From positions 34,570,410 through 34,634,409 of the forward strand of contig OY365811.1 in the NCBI GenBank assembly GCA_959347315.1: DNA of 64,000 nucleotides. Reading direction: 5' to 3'. The position numbers were made by a program, and so were the translations under genes. How positions within the stretch are numbered: the stretch's first letter is position 1; each line of letters starts with the position of its first letter. The notes below the pieces were generated by a model. It ran no database searches and was not told the DNA's origin. It was given only the letters and a program-made list of their open reading frames with translations. Shown here one piece after another: positions 1 through 13,700 of the stretch. The DNA is from Bimastos eiseni. Lineage: Eukaryota; Annelida; Clitellata; Crassiclitellata; Lumbricidae.

Positions 1-260
1 TCCAAATATCGATGCTGGTAATTAACTTCGTTTTGTAAACGAAGAAATAGGATGAAGGGTCAGAACATTCTATTACAATGACAAAAGATTCGATTCTCAT
101 TCTGATTATTGTGATTTGAATGATTAAGACAATGACAGCGACGATGAAGATGATGACAGTGATGATGAAGATGATGTTGACAATAACAACTTTGATGATA
201 ATGATGATGCTAATGATAACCATGTATAATGGCACAAAAAAAGACAACAAAGAAGACAAC

Positions 261-2350
261 CTTTGATGCATCAGCCAGATTCTGTCGAACCGTAGTCAGA
301 TTCTTCTCACAGATCTGGCGTTGCTGAGCAAGGCGTTCAAGAACAAAATGGTCTGACTCGGACTTCTCCGCTTTCTTCAGTTCATCCTGCATTTCTTCCA
401 GCATACCCTGTGGAATAGATACCCCATATAGACCCAACAAATATCTCTGTCTATGCAACCATCCATTTATTTTTTAAATATTTTTTTACAATTCTTTTGT
501 ATCCATTGTACCTATCCTCTATGAGGATTTACAAAAGAGACTGAATACAATTGAAAATGTCCAGTTACAACTAAATAACCAAACAATGCATTTTATTAGT
601 TGGCTAAATTATTCAATATATTAGTTATTGACATTTTTGTTATACAGGTAATATAGAACCCTTTTATACTTCAAAAGATATAATTAGAAAAAATTCCTTC
701 ATGCAGCCAATAGAAAGGTCTGAAGTTCGGACAGAAATTTAGCGAGAGATTTCATATGCACATCTGGCCCAACAAACAACGGCTCTTCTACTTCTTATTC
801 ATCAACAGAAAACTAGATGAATTTCATATTTCCCTACATTAACAGGCAACAGTAAAATAGGATAATCCATTCATTGTGCTCCTTTTTAGCTACAATAGTT
901 TTCAAAGGCAGAGTTGCCATGTGCAAAAACACGAAAACGATAATCAATACAACACCGGGACAACAATTTTTACATTCATGACAAACTGTCAGTTTCAATA
1001 GGCTTTAAAACTTGAAATGAAAAGTTATGTTAGTAAAACATTAATTTTGTCAACATGTCAAAAGTGCTTCAGCTGAGCAAGGAACCATAGACATAGAAAT
1101 AAAAGGAAATGCATAAATCATAAATCAATAGAATTTAGTATTAAATTAAGACAATCATAGGTAACAACTGAGAATGACACAATTCTTAATGAGTCTCTAT
1201 AGACCCAATTTGAAATGCCAGCATACTTTGTCTTCTTGTAGACTTGTGACAGCAAGCGAGTGTTCCTGCAGGCGAGCATCAAGAGCATACAGCTGCTGGA
1301 GCTTTTCTTCCAGGTTCACCTCATCCTCCGTCAGCTGCTGCAGTGACTGTTCCTGCTTCGACGCCAGTCGCTCCTCCTGATTCATCCGTGAAAACTCCAG
1401 CATCTTCTTACCTGGAACGACCTGGTCAGGACGGAGCTGACCCTGTTCAGGATGCAATTCAACAGAAGAACAATGACAGAGACAGGTATAGAGAAATGGA
1501 TGTCTTATCCATAACATTTTTCCCTTACCAAGGATATAACAATCCACTGTCTGCCTTGAAATTGTGGAATAACAAACTCATTGTAATGCTATTGATGGAA
1601 TCGACACATAGCACTTTAAACAAGTGGAATGCGTTGATTTAGCTAACCAGCTACAGTGATTACGATGACTGTACTGCAATTATGGGAAGATGAGACAGCA
1701 AGGGAGAGGACTGGCCGCCCGCTAACATATGCCGAGGCTAAGAAAATGAAGTCGCTAACACTTCATACTCTTGGCAGACTCTCATGCTAGCTTATGAGAT
1801 TGCTCTTCTTTCTCTTATTCTAGTATATCTACGAACAGAGATGCTACCGACCTTCTTATACTGTGAGGCGTACATCAGATTGTCGCCATTGTACAGGCTG
1901 CCCATCGTCACAATGTTGTCGATCAGATTGATCAAGGGTTGTGTCACGTCGATCTGCTTCTCGATCTCATCCGCCTGCTTCTGCAGCTCCACAAAATACT
2001 CGTGACCGTGCTCTAGCGCATCTTCCAGGCGACCAATCGAATTCTTACGCCTTTGAGAAACAATTACAGTCAGACGCAATGTTGCAATGCAGTTGTTGGT
2101 TGTGTGTGTTAATGTGTGTACAAATGTGCATTTATTGATGCGGATTAGTACATAAGCATACACTTAAGAAGGCATGCATGCATGAATGCATGCATGAATG
2201 CATGCATGCACATTTGAGTGTATGTATGTATGTGCTCACGTGCATACTTCTTCATTTTACGCCTCTCTTAAAACTGTCCTTTTCAGCCGAAGGTTAGGCC
2301 GGGAGTGCCTCTGTGTAGATATCTTGAAGGGGCACTATATTAAGTATTTG

Positions 2351-2406
<56 letters not shown>

Positions 2407-4711
2407 GTAGATAGGCATGTGTGCATGTTTTACCTATGAAATATGATGCTGTGAAAAATAATTCTGTGATATTAAAATATTCAGTAATGATATGCATTTG
2501 ATAATGCCTGTTTAATATGGTTATTTAGTAATTCAATATAATACCTACTCTAATTTGTAGGCCTTCTCCTGTGGTCGAGCACTGAGCAGTCGATTCTTAG
2601 CCCAGGTGAGCAACTCTTCAAGCTTTGCCTGGCTTCGTCGCAGTTGTATCAGCAACAGAACCAATTCCTCTTGCTGCAGACACAAAACAAAAGCATCAGC
2701 AGCCACAAAAGAGGGGAGGGAGGAGAGCAGAGGTAGAGAGAGGGGACACGAACAGGAAGGTGAGGGGTATATGGTTTGAAGGTCATTTTAGCCATCTTAG
2801 GACAGGCAAACGTCCAGTAATATCAACAATCAACAACAAAGAAAAAAACAGCCAACTACTTATTATTATTGTTATCATCATTGTTATTAGAGCTGTACCG
2901 AACATTCGCTTCGTATTCGCTTCGAGGCCGAATAGTGGACCTAATAACTATTCGGTATTCGGCCGAATACTTGCGGTCGGGCCGAATACGAATAGTGGTC
3001 ACGTTTCATCCGCTTCTGCATATACGGCGGCTGCTGCAGCCACTGCGAGTGGACTTAAATAACTTTCTCATTAACACAATAGCTGCTGTTGCCCGAGTCT
3101 GCCGCTGCTGCTGCTTTCTGCTTTGTGATCTACCCAGGGTCGCAGGGGAAACTGCGACCCTGGGAATGCTTTTAGATCTATTTTATACACTAAACACTAT
3201 TCGTATTCGTATTCGACCGAATAGTCGGTCCCGTTATTCGTATTCGGCCGAATAGTGATAATCACGTATTCGGTACAGCTCTAATTGTTATCATCATTGT
3301 TATTAATATTATCTATGGATCTATCAATCTGTAGTGGGAATGGAAGCCAGTGCAGCACAATCAGCAAATATCGTGGTCAAAGTGTTAACACAAAAATGGC
3401 TCACTGCTTTGCTTTTCCAGTTGATTTTAGTAAGCCCTTGCTGTACAACAGTTAAACCCATTAAATAATAAGAAGTCAAAGTCACTATTTCTGAGGAATA
3501 AAAGTTATAATTTTCAAAGAACTGTGGCTGTTTATTTCGTCCAACTATTGCTGCTGTTTAAATCAAATCAGGCAATCTGTTTGAAAGTTGAAATTACGAC
3601 TCTGGTAAATAGACTTGAAAGTCACGCACGCTCTTTCCGACGAGATCTCGCACGGAAATACTGAGACGAAGACGAGCATGACCGAGCATGTGCTTCTGCA
3701 TATCTTCCAGCGTTCGAGTATTCTAGAAAACAAATGGGTTCAAAGGTCAACAAGGTCACACTTATTAACAACATAACAATGTGTCAACAATTGCATGAAG
3801 TTACTCACAACATTTTGTTCGACAATAACATATGTCAGCAGAGGACCCTTTGGTCAGAATGCATAGATGGCAATGTCATAGGCAAATACTAGGGGTAAAG
3901 ATTAATAACTATACATCATCTTCGTCGTCGTCGTCTTCCTCACCATCACCATCACCATCATCATCATCAACTGCATCATCTGTGTTTATTAATCCGGTGT
4001 CAGAATGATAGATGATACAGGAGAAAAATTAATACAGAGACAAAACATCACAAAAGATAACTGGTAAGTAAACTATTAAGGGAACTCACCAGTACGTCCG
4101 TGTCAGCCATGTCCGGATCCTCCTTGATCGGCTCAATGGCTCGAGAGGGCACTGGATTTCTTCGATCCATCCTTGGACTAAGCGACATTTTGGCAGAACC
4201 ATATGAATTTTCTTTTGGCCAAATAACTAAAACAGAAGAAGAAGAAAGACAACATTAGAAGCGAAAATCATAACTTATTTTGCACTGGTATCTAACATGT
4301 GAGGTATTAATCAAGTCATAATGAGGTAAATATCTGGGAGTCCAGAAGCCACAGAGAAGATCAATCCATAGGGAAGAAACCCTGTCCAACTGACCCTTCC
4401 CAACAGTATCTATCCTGGGGTTTTCTGTAACCTATACCTAGTCTCACGTAACAAAGAACTACACAACGCAGTGAACCAACCTCTCTGAGAACCGTTGGCC
4501 AATCCGTTGACCTGCCCATATGGAGCTCCCCCATGGAAGCCCATGTCCTTATCCTGCTCCCCAAATCCATCGGCCGTTTGGCTGATACGATTGTCCTGTT
4601 CCAACCGATCTAACTTGATACTTTGTTGACGACCGAGGGACTCTGGTTCCCTTTTGTTCCCATCGACAAGAGTGAAACTGTCGCGATTGGGGTCCTGCGT
4701 TGGACCTAGTA
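261..4711 (-). CDS. PLEKHA5/7: PLEKHA-like exons 11-17: linker and coiled-coil region
   Basis: Exons 11-12 (4481-4711, 4090-4226) encode a polar linker ending RRNPVPSRAIEPIKEDPDMA. Exons 13-17 encode charged, heptad-like helices: LEDMQKHMLGHARLRL (3630-3722), LLLIQLRRSQAKLEELLTWA (2549-2673), IGRLEDALEHGHEYFVELQK and VTMGSLYNGDNLMYASQYKK (1852-2050), EEKLQQLYALDARLQEHSLA (1227-1421), and MLEEMQDELKKAEK (261-407). All junction phases in this block agree. The exon 16 start at 1421 was chosen because only that AG keeps the frame. Exon 13 can also be read past its donor into a stop at 3594-3596 (see findings). The introns hold a hAT-type element (2888-3283), a GATT microsatellite and other simple repeats. 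Confidence 0.8.
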
Positions 4712-7700
4712 CTGAAAATAATTAAACTTGCAGTTAGTACAGAAAATAATTAAACTCGCAGTAAACAGTGTACTCAATAAAGTAACTGTGAACAATTATG
4801 CCCTGCTAATAAGCTTTGCCATTACATTACATTGTTACAAAGATTTCCAATCAAAAGTTTCAGCACATCTCATGACCTTTGCATCTCTGACACATTGAAC
4901 TCCTGACTTGGTCCACGAATTTCGCATTTCAACTAAAGTTGTACTTGACATGACTAACAACCGATCCCTAGTTCCTTCTGCAAGAGGTGCTACATAAATT
5001 ATTTAATTGCAGTGATCATGTATGACAACTAGCTATCAATGCAGAGGTTCAAGCTTGCAGGTTCAAGCCTTGTCCAAATACTTGAATATACCCTGATATT
5101 ACAAATGCTTTTAACTATTAATACGTCATATCTGATCGCAATGTTATATACATAATTACATATCACCTGTATCTCATTAAAATCAAACTAGTTGTAAGAA
5201 GTCTGGGCATGTAAGCACAATGAAAGCATAACTGTCAGTTCTAGATAAACTTTAACTAATAGTCAATATGCAAATAAACTCAGAAGCATGACAAGGTCTT
5301 TGCACACCAGCTACAAACTAATGCAAGCAGTTCACCTCAACATCAGAAGCTGAATAGTCATAGCACACGGCAGATTAATTAAAATCTGCATGTCTTCCAT
5401 TGACAGTAACAATCATTAAAGGAAAACTTGAATTCAATCGACATGTTCTCAACAATAAAGTTAAAAATCAAGCATGAATACTCTTTGAACCTAGTTTGAC
5501 AAAATACACCCAAAAGTAAACATAATTCATGTTTGAGATAACTGTCTCATCAATATTTCGAATAGTAATTAATAATGAGAACATTATTTTCAAGTTATCT
5601 CAACAAAATACTTTTCACTCATGTTTATTAATGAAACCATGCTATTATAAAATGGAGCACCCATCTGTAAAAAAGTTTATTCTATTTCGTCCTTCACATA
5701 AGTCACATACTGTTTGTCAAAAGTAGCCAGACTAAAGTTATAATCAGTTTGGAGATTAACGGAAGTCATACTCATGCACATATCAAAGTAAAAATCTCTT
5801 ATAATTACCTTTTAGGAAAACAATTTCTAAATGAGAGCTGTTTGGTTACCTTGTGCATAAGTTGTGTTCTGTGCACTGTAGTCATTTGGGTAGTTATGCA
5901 ATCTTTCAGACGTCTGAAGATAAAGAAAACATTTTCCATTCGAAAACAATCGTTTTGTTATTTATTTGAATTTATTAAGGGAACAATTCTACAATGTCTT
6001 CAAGCACACTGGGTCTATCAAAGTGGACTTATGGCATGTTTGATTTCCTCATAATTATGCACTACAATACCATCTGCTATAAAGTTAGAAGATTTACATT
6101 TATTTATTTGTTTATTTATTTGAAGGATTTATATAGCGTCCCTTCAAGACAACTACTAAAAACAATGGTGAATAAAAGAGGTTCCTCATCTTAACAATTA
6201 TCTACAAGCAAAAGGCTAAATAAATTGTATACAAAAATCAAAGAACCATTACCACCAGAACTTAATTCAATGACTTAGTCTAGAGCCAGATAAGACATGA
6301 GCCTGAATGCTCTATGCCACACATAATAAAGTCACAGCTCTTCTCAATTACAATCAACCTTGAATACAATCAATCAAGTTACAACCAATAAGGTTATGAG
6401 TCATACAAGCAACAACCAATAACAACCAAAGAAGCTACAACCAATCATATTACAACTGAGCTACACCCCATCAATTTTGACAATCAAGTTGAAACCAATC
6501 AAGTTTAAAACAATCACTAGGGCTGCAAAATTTTCACGGGAAAAAACTGAAAAATTTGCGGCCCAATTGCGGCCAAAAATACAGAATGTGTCACCGCATG
6601 TTTGCAGTTAAATTTGTAACACAATAAATAAGTCAATAACTGACTATCACCTTGTCACTATGTGCTGTTATTTCTTGGAAATCAAGCGACCGCCATGACC
6701 AATCCTCTCCAGTTTTTTCTGTCCGAAGTTGCATCTCTTAATTCCTTCTGGCTCATTTCAGTTTTTTTATTTATCACATCCATCCATTTTTTCCTTGGAC
6801 GTCCTCTTTTCTTCCTTCCTCCTCCACATGCCAGCATCATTTCTTTTTCCATTCCAGTTGATCGCATAACATGTCCGAAAAACCTTAGCTTCCTTCTCAA
6901 CGCTGTTTGTTGTAACGTCTCATCATTCTCGACTCCAATCTTCCTGCGCACTACTTCGTTTGTCTTCTTCTCTGTCCATGATGTTCTTTGCATCTTCCTC
7001 CATATCCACATTTCGCATGCGTTGATTTTCTTCTCCATGTTCTGTCTAGAACAAGCGGTCTCGACAAGTCTAGCGTTAACTGTCTTAAAATCTTGCACTT
7101 AGTTACTTATTGAACTTAATATAATTATTCGACAACTTGTTTCAGCTTTGCTGCCACTACAGCCTATCGACGTCATCGACATATGTCGAGAAATTTGAGA
7201 ATTCAAGGCCATTCACTGCAAAACGCTAAAATTCGCTGTAGCTTCTAAAATGTGCAATGACCGCAAAAAATTTACAGCCCTAAGAATCACCCACTGAAAT
7301 CTTAACATTAATAAACTGACTGAATAGAGACGCACCTGCTTTGGTGGACTTTCTGGGAACTGGAAATAGATTGGTTCAGTGAGTCTCTTCTGCGAGATCT
7401 CTTTTGCCAGCAGGATGTCCTGCCTCGAATGAGGTGTCTTAGTTTCTGCGATGTCGTCAATGTACAAGTTCCGCATGGCCGCAGGCACTGGAGGTCGTGG
7501 TGGCGAATAATCTCCATCCCTTGGACTCTGCTTCATCTGCATAGATGATCCGGAGTGGCTTCCGTTCAGTCGCTGGTCCGAACGAGATGACCAGTTGTTA
7601 TTGAACCCGTCTTCCGCCTGCAGGTGTCCAACGTTGCTGAATCGGGGATTACTATCTGTGCGTGTTTGTTCATGAATATACTGTGGATTGAGGTACCTCA

Positions 7701-10700
7701 TGGCCGGATCCTCTGTGTTTATAGCCTGCTCCATAGGGGTTCTCAGAGATCCGTGTCGGCCACCAACCGGAAATTCCGCCAACTGGTGAGGCGAGCGTTG
7801 CTGAGGGAAGCTGTTGATAGAACCGGCAATTGCCATAGCTGATGGCATTTCATTTGGTGCAGCATTTCGAGAGAAAACCTCAGACGAAGGTGCTCGAGGT
7901 CCTAACTGACCTGAGCTGTTCCAACTGTCCTGCACTGGGGCAAACGTTCTAGAGTCCCGAACACCCTTCCCGGTTCCATCAAGACCTGTTGACGGAAGCC
8001 CTTCTGCGAACCTACCATCTTGCCGATAGCCAGGGCGACCACCGTCCATCACGGTCATACTCCTTGGGTCCATTCTCAGCGAAGGAATATGCCGAGGATC
8101 TCTTTCGGGGTTACCGCTCCAATCAAAACTATTCGGGTTAATTGCTGGCGTGCTGGTAGAGGATGGTTCTGGCACATCAAACGCAGAATTCCTCTTTTCG
8201 CTGTTCATTGATTGTCTCTGACTGATTGACGACCGATTAAAACCATCGTCAACATCTGCCTTCCGACGCATTATGACCCCATAGACAGGATATTCACCAT
8301 GATACCCCAAGTCGCTCGACTGTTTGTGACCCGTTGAACCAGGAATTCCGAACTGGTTCTCACCTCTGTGTAAATCATTATACTGGTTCCTAGCATTGTC
8401 TAGCTTATACTGGTTCCGTTGCTGCTCCGAATCACTGAGCTGGCCTCTTGCTTGGAAACTGTTGTTTAAAGGGCCACTCACTGAGATCTGTCTCGAATAT
8501 GAATTTGCAGGCTGTGGAATCCTCGCATCGTTTGGATATGCATTTTCTTTATTGCCAATCGCTGGTTCATTTGCAAACAGCTGTTTACTGCAAACAAATC
8601 AAATGGAAAACGACTTAAACAACTATTAAAACAATGTCACACACCTACATAAATATTTTAGTAAAAAATGCTATGCTGTTACCAATGTCGTTGGTAATGC
8701 AGATAAAAGATTTTTGTTGACAATCGGGATGAAGGGCAGAGGTGAGGTGAAGTCCCTCAAGTCTTTTTTCTGTAGTTGTGGCTGGGCTGGAAGCGCTACT
8801 GAGTAGGTTCTTTAAAGGGTGCTATATAAATGCTCAGAATGAATGAATGAATGAATGAATGAAGATACCTTGATGGTGGCACAGCTGCTGCCTCTGTTAG
8901 ACTGTTTATCCAATCCCACATTTCTTCATCTGTTTCTGCAGCCAAATGAAGGTCTTTTGTATCCTTGTGACCAATCTAAACAAAAGCAACAATTACAATG
9001 ACTGTTGGACATGTCATCAGTCAGTTCCATTCCAAACATGTACTGATTACAATAAGCATGACAAATCATTAATCTCAACTTGCTTTGTACAGCAGCTGGA
9101 CATCTACAAATAAGTAGATGTGTGGCATGGTGGCTGATAGGTAAGAGCCGTCGGCTCGTAACATTCAGTATGTGCTGAGGGAGCGGGTTCGACCCTCGTC
9201 CGAGGCATCAGTCACTGTGTAGGGACCTTGAGCAAGTCCTTCACGCACAATTGCTTTGCAGTACAACTGCAATTGCGCCGCCGAGGTGGGTGCACTTATG
9301 AGCAAAATATGTTGGAAGAAGGGCGATATCAAATTTCAAGGAATATCAAATATCAAATACAAACGCGAATCTTACAAAGAAGCAAACATTGAATGGAAAG
9401 ATAATATATGTATGCATGTATGCATGCCTGTATGTATGAATGTATGTATATATGCAAAACAATGCAGTATGCATGTATATAAATATGCATGAATGAAAGT
9501 GTGTTTGTGCATGTGTGTGCGTGCGTGCGTGCGTGTGTGTACGTATGTATGTGTGTAAGTATCAGATAGCTTAATTACAGTGCATTTTAAGTACTTCACA
9601 ACTGAACAGTATTCGAATAGATCTAAAAAAACATGTTTTAAGACATATAGAAAATGTATTCTTCACAGAGTCTAATGAAACAATGCAATCACAGTGGTAG
9701 GCAGTTCCAAGAGGATGGGCCAACACAAAGGCTCCATGGTCTCCAGGTGGAGTGTGACCGCATATCTGCATTGCCCCTTAGAAGTGTCGCAATCAGATTA
9801 GATGAAAAGCATTTTGTATGGCAGAATATCCACATAGCGATTTGAATTACCTCTCATTGAGAGCCAATAACTCAATGAATAGAAAGGCTAATAAAAGGTG
9901 GCAATTTTGCATATGCTATTTACACAGCATATTCAATTATACATGTATCCAAATTAAGCAAATAAGCATCAAAATTGTGAGGACAGAACATGAAGCTAAT
10001 GGGTGTTACTGGGTCATAAAAATACTATAATCATACATCACTCACCGTGAAGGCACATTTTCTTGATGTTTTCTCCGTCTTTTCACTTGGATCAATTCGG
10101 TAACCAGCCAAGACAATGGAACCGATGTCGTTTGTCTCAGTCTGGTCTAGATGCATTAATAATTATTCCTAATTACTTGTGCAAATGAGATTAAGTACTG
10201 AAAGGTAACCCAACATCACCTATGGGACAGCACATAAGAAAACCCCACCACCAGAAAATACATCAACACTTGGTTTGATGCTGTTCTGGATAGGTCTATA
10301 ATTACTAACCAATTGCGTGATAACCATATGTCTCTGTGAAGTATTGGTAGTCAAAAAGTAACAATTTCTTTAACCAAATTAATGAAGAGCTTGTACTAAA
10401 ATGTTTGGGAATCTAATGTTGTTTTATAGATGAAGATCTCTTTGTGATTAATTTTGAGAAGCTGCTAAGTTGAACTATAACCCAGACTAAGTCCTAAGGA
10501 CCTATATGGGCTATGAGAGTCTATGGGAATAGTGATGCTATTGATAAATTCTTTATGATAAACTGGTCAAGATGAATACTCTCCAGATTTGGTCACTAGC
10601 AAAATAATGGATGCACACAACTTCAAAATAAAACAAAACAGAAACCAGTTAAATGAGGTATTTGTTGAGGCAGCATAATACAATTATTGAAAAGGATGTT

Positions 10701-13700
10701 TGCTTGGAGAGCACAACTCAACACATTGAACTTACCCTTATATATGAAGAGGTAACAATCAGTCAAAACACACCATCTCTTCTTCCAAGTCTTTAAGAAT
10801 CCTCCTTCCTATAATTGTAACAAAAAGGTTTTCCAACAGGTGAAAATCATGCACCTGCATGTCAACGAAATTATTGATTCAAAAAATCTACATACAAAGT
10901 ATCCAACAAATTATCCTCATGAGATTCCAAATGCTTTCAAGTGGGGATGTTAAACGAAAACCGGAATTCGGGTTTTCGGTTTAGAAAACGGTAACCAGTT
11001 AATGTCATTTGCAAAACAGTATTCGATTTTTTTTGATTTTTTCGCCTTATTAGTAATCTTACCTATGTCAGATTAATTCCCATAGTCAAATGCTCTTAGT
11101 AAGTTGGTCAACTTCAAAGATACAGACACGGCTAAGCGAAATGTTTCCCATCAGCGTTTTCCAACAGGATAATTAATAGCTGCCGATTGCTAATAAACAG
11201 TCCTTTTGTCGAGACAAGCCTACCGTGGGAATGTGAGCTAGGGGAAGGATAACCCAAGCCGACGAAGATAGCATCACTCAGAGGGAAGACCTGACTTCAA
11301 AGCACCTACTTAAACACTACGGTATTGAGTGTTGATGATGCATTGCGATATGTTATACATGAAATAACATGCAGAGTTATGTTTTATTACAATTTACAAT
11401 ATTTTTCTAAGAACACCTATAAAAACCGGTTACCAATTTAAACTTGTTTTTTAAATCCAGTAACCAAGTTGCTGCAAAAAACGGTATTAACAACCCTACT
11501 TTCCAGCTAAGGCACACACACTTGAATTTCTACGAAGATAAAAGGCAGGCATTAAGGTCACTACTTTGAGCCATCTATGAATTAATGTTTGAGTCCTAGA
11601 CAAGTAGCAACCTTGCAAAATAAAAACTGTATAAGACAGTCTAAAGACAATGAAGTCAAAGCCTCCTACCTGTCTGAAGAGCCAGCCCTGTTGGGTGACT
11701 TGCGCCAAATGATTTCGCTTTGCAGAAGGTGGGTCATTCAGCGACCTAAAACAGAACGAAGGCCAAGAACACATTTCATAGAATTAATTTGATTATAGAA
11801 CCATGTATACATATGTGCACACATGCAACTACATGTATATACCAGTTTGAACATATATACTGTGTATGTGATGTACATAGAATGTATGCAAGTACACACT
11901 CAAACAGCCATTCATCTAAGCAGAATACTTGACAGTCCATGTCTCTGCTCCTTAGGAATGAAATCGACTGCCGCTATCTCTTTGTAGCTCACAATTTACT
12001 CTCCTCCATTAAACAGCAGCTCAAAACTCACAATTCATCCTTGGCTTTCAACCATTTGGATATTTAAATCATCTGCTCCTGGCAGCTGATTATTCATGCC
12101 TCAGATTCACATGTTGGTGCGTTACAAATTTTGTAAATAATATTAATAACAATATATGTGTAAGTAAGAATTCTACAAATGTAAATGCATCAAGGATTTA
12201 CAGTCGTGAATTTGGCAAATTTCATAAAAGTTTAGACTGACAACAAGAAAAAAGAACTTACCTGCTTCGAGAGAAACTTTTTCTTACATTCTGTCAAAGA
12301 AAGAAAACAAATTATGACAAAAAATAAACAAATATTTCAATTTCATAAATGCAAAAGTTAGAGCATATCTCCAACACCTAAGAAGCCAATTCAACAGAGC
12401 AATATTATATACTTGTAACAGGTGAGACGAACTCGATATGCTACGTGGAAATAAAAGCAGAGATCGCTTATTGACACACATCTGTAACATTCTACATCAA
12501 TGTTTATGACTGGTTGAAATTCTTCTGAACAATCTCATGTTACAGTATTGAATCGTCCACAGACTTCTAATTTAAAAGGTATTAAGCTTAATCATTTAAA
12601 GAAAAGAAGGATTTTTATCCAGTAGCCTATAGCATACCCTCGTCGGTAAAGGGTTAACAAAAACATATCACACTGGTTAATCCATTGCAATGTACATGAA
12701 CTGCACTATAGTTAAAATTGACAGTTTCCACATTATCCCTTTTCATAAGGCCGTACCAAGCTATAATTGTGCCCTGTGCCTAGCATTAGGGTCTAGTCTG
12801 GAGCTCCCACATTTTGCAAGAAAGAACGAATTTATGGAATAATTGAAGTTATTCCATCCTGAAATTTGCGCCCCTTCTATATTTGCACCCAGTGCCACGG
12901 CACCGCTGGCACCGCCCTCGGTACGACCCTGGTCCCAAATGACTTGACGTTATTGAGTCCACTTTGTGTATTAATATTATTCCTCATTTTATATTGAATG
13001 TGCAATTTTCTTTTGTTGATGCAAAGTTTATGATCAGCTGTGAAATCATTACCAAATATACTCTCAATCTAAAGTCAGAGTTTCATGTTACTATGTTTGA
13101 CAATCATCACATCATCATCATCATATAAAATATTTATACAAACATCATATTGAGGTAATATCCAGCCTTGGGAATTTGGTGAATTTGGAACAATATGTAT
13201 GTAATGGGTCAATATATATCAATTAAGCATAACATCAGACTCAATACATGTCCCACATTGATAGCTCAGTATTATCATCCTAGCTGTAAACTAAAAAGAT
13301 TCCAGCTATTATAACTAATATTTTGTATAAAAATTCTCACAGTTATAACACAATTCTCCAATCGTACATGGCAATGATTGCTCAATTTCTATTGAAACTT
13401 TACACCAACATTAAAAAATGTCCTTTAGCAAATAAAAACGTTCAGTCAAATGAAAGGAAAGAAAAAAAGATCAAATAATTACTGATTTCTTTTCGTTAAA
13501 CAAACCAGGATGTTCTTCCTTCATCCTAAGAATAAAGGAGAACAAATGTTAAACATGAACAACAAAATATGACAAGAGCCACAATTTCTTTGTCTCAAAG
13601 TAGAGTAAAGTAGAGTGATTTAAACCCCTACTAACTAACAGTAGCCCATTATGGACACAACATAATAGTCCTCAAAAGGTTTGTAAGATAAAGACCAGTA

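Noticed and set aside
2868..3305. A 22-bp direct repeat (ATTGTTATCATCATTGTTATTA) flanking the element at 2888-3283, taken as a long target duplication
   Set aside because: The true ends TAGAGCTG...CAGCTCTA leave an exact 8-bp duplication; the extra similarity comes from local ATT/ATC simple sequence.
6682..7098. 138-codon minus-strand frame as a host gene
   Set aside because: It encodes a LINE C-terminal tail inside a hAT-type element.
9118..9200. A functional tRNA gene
   Set aside because: A and B boxes are present but stem pairing is poor and the sequence continues into a SINE body; the same holds at 45250 and 53525.
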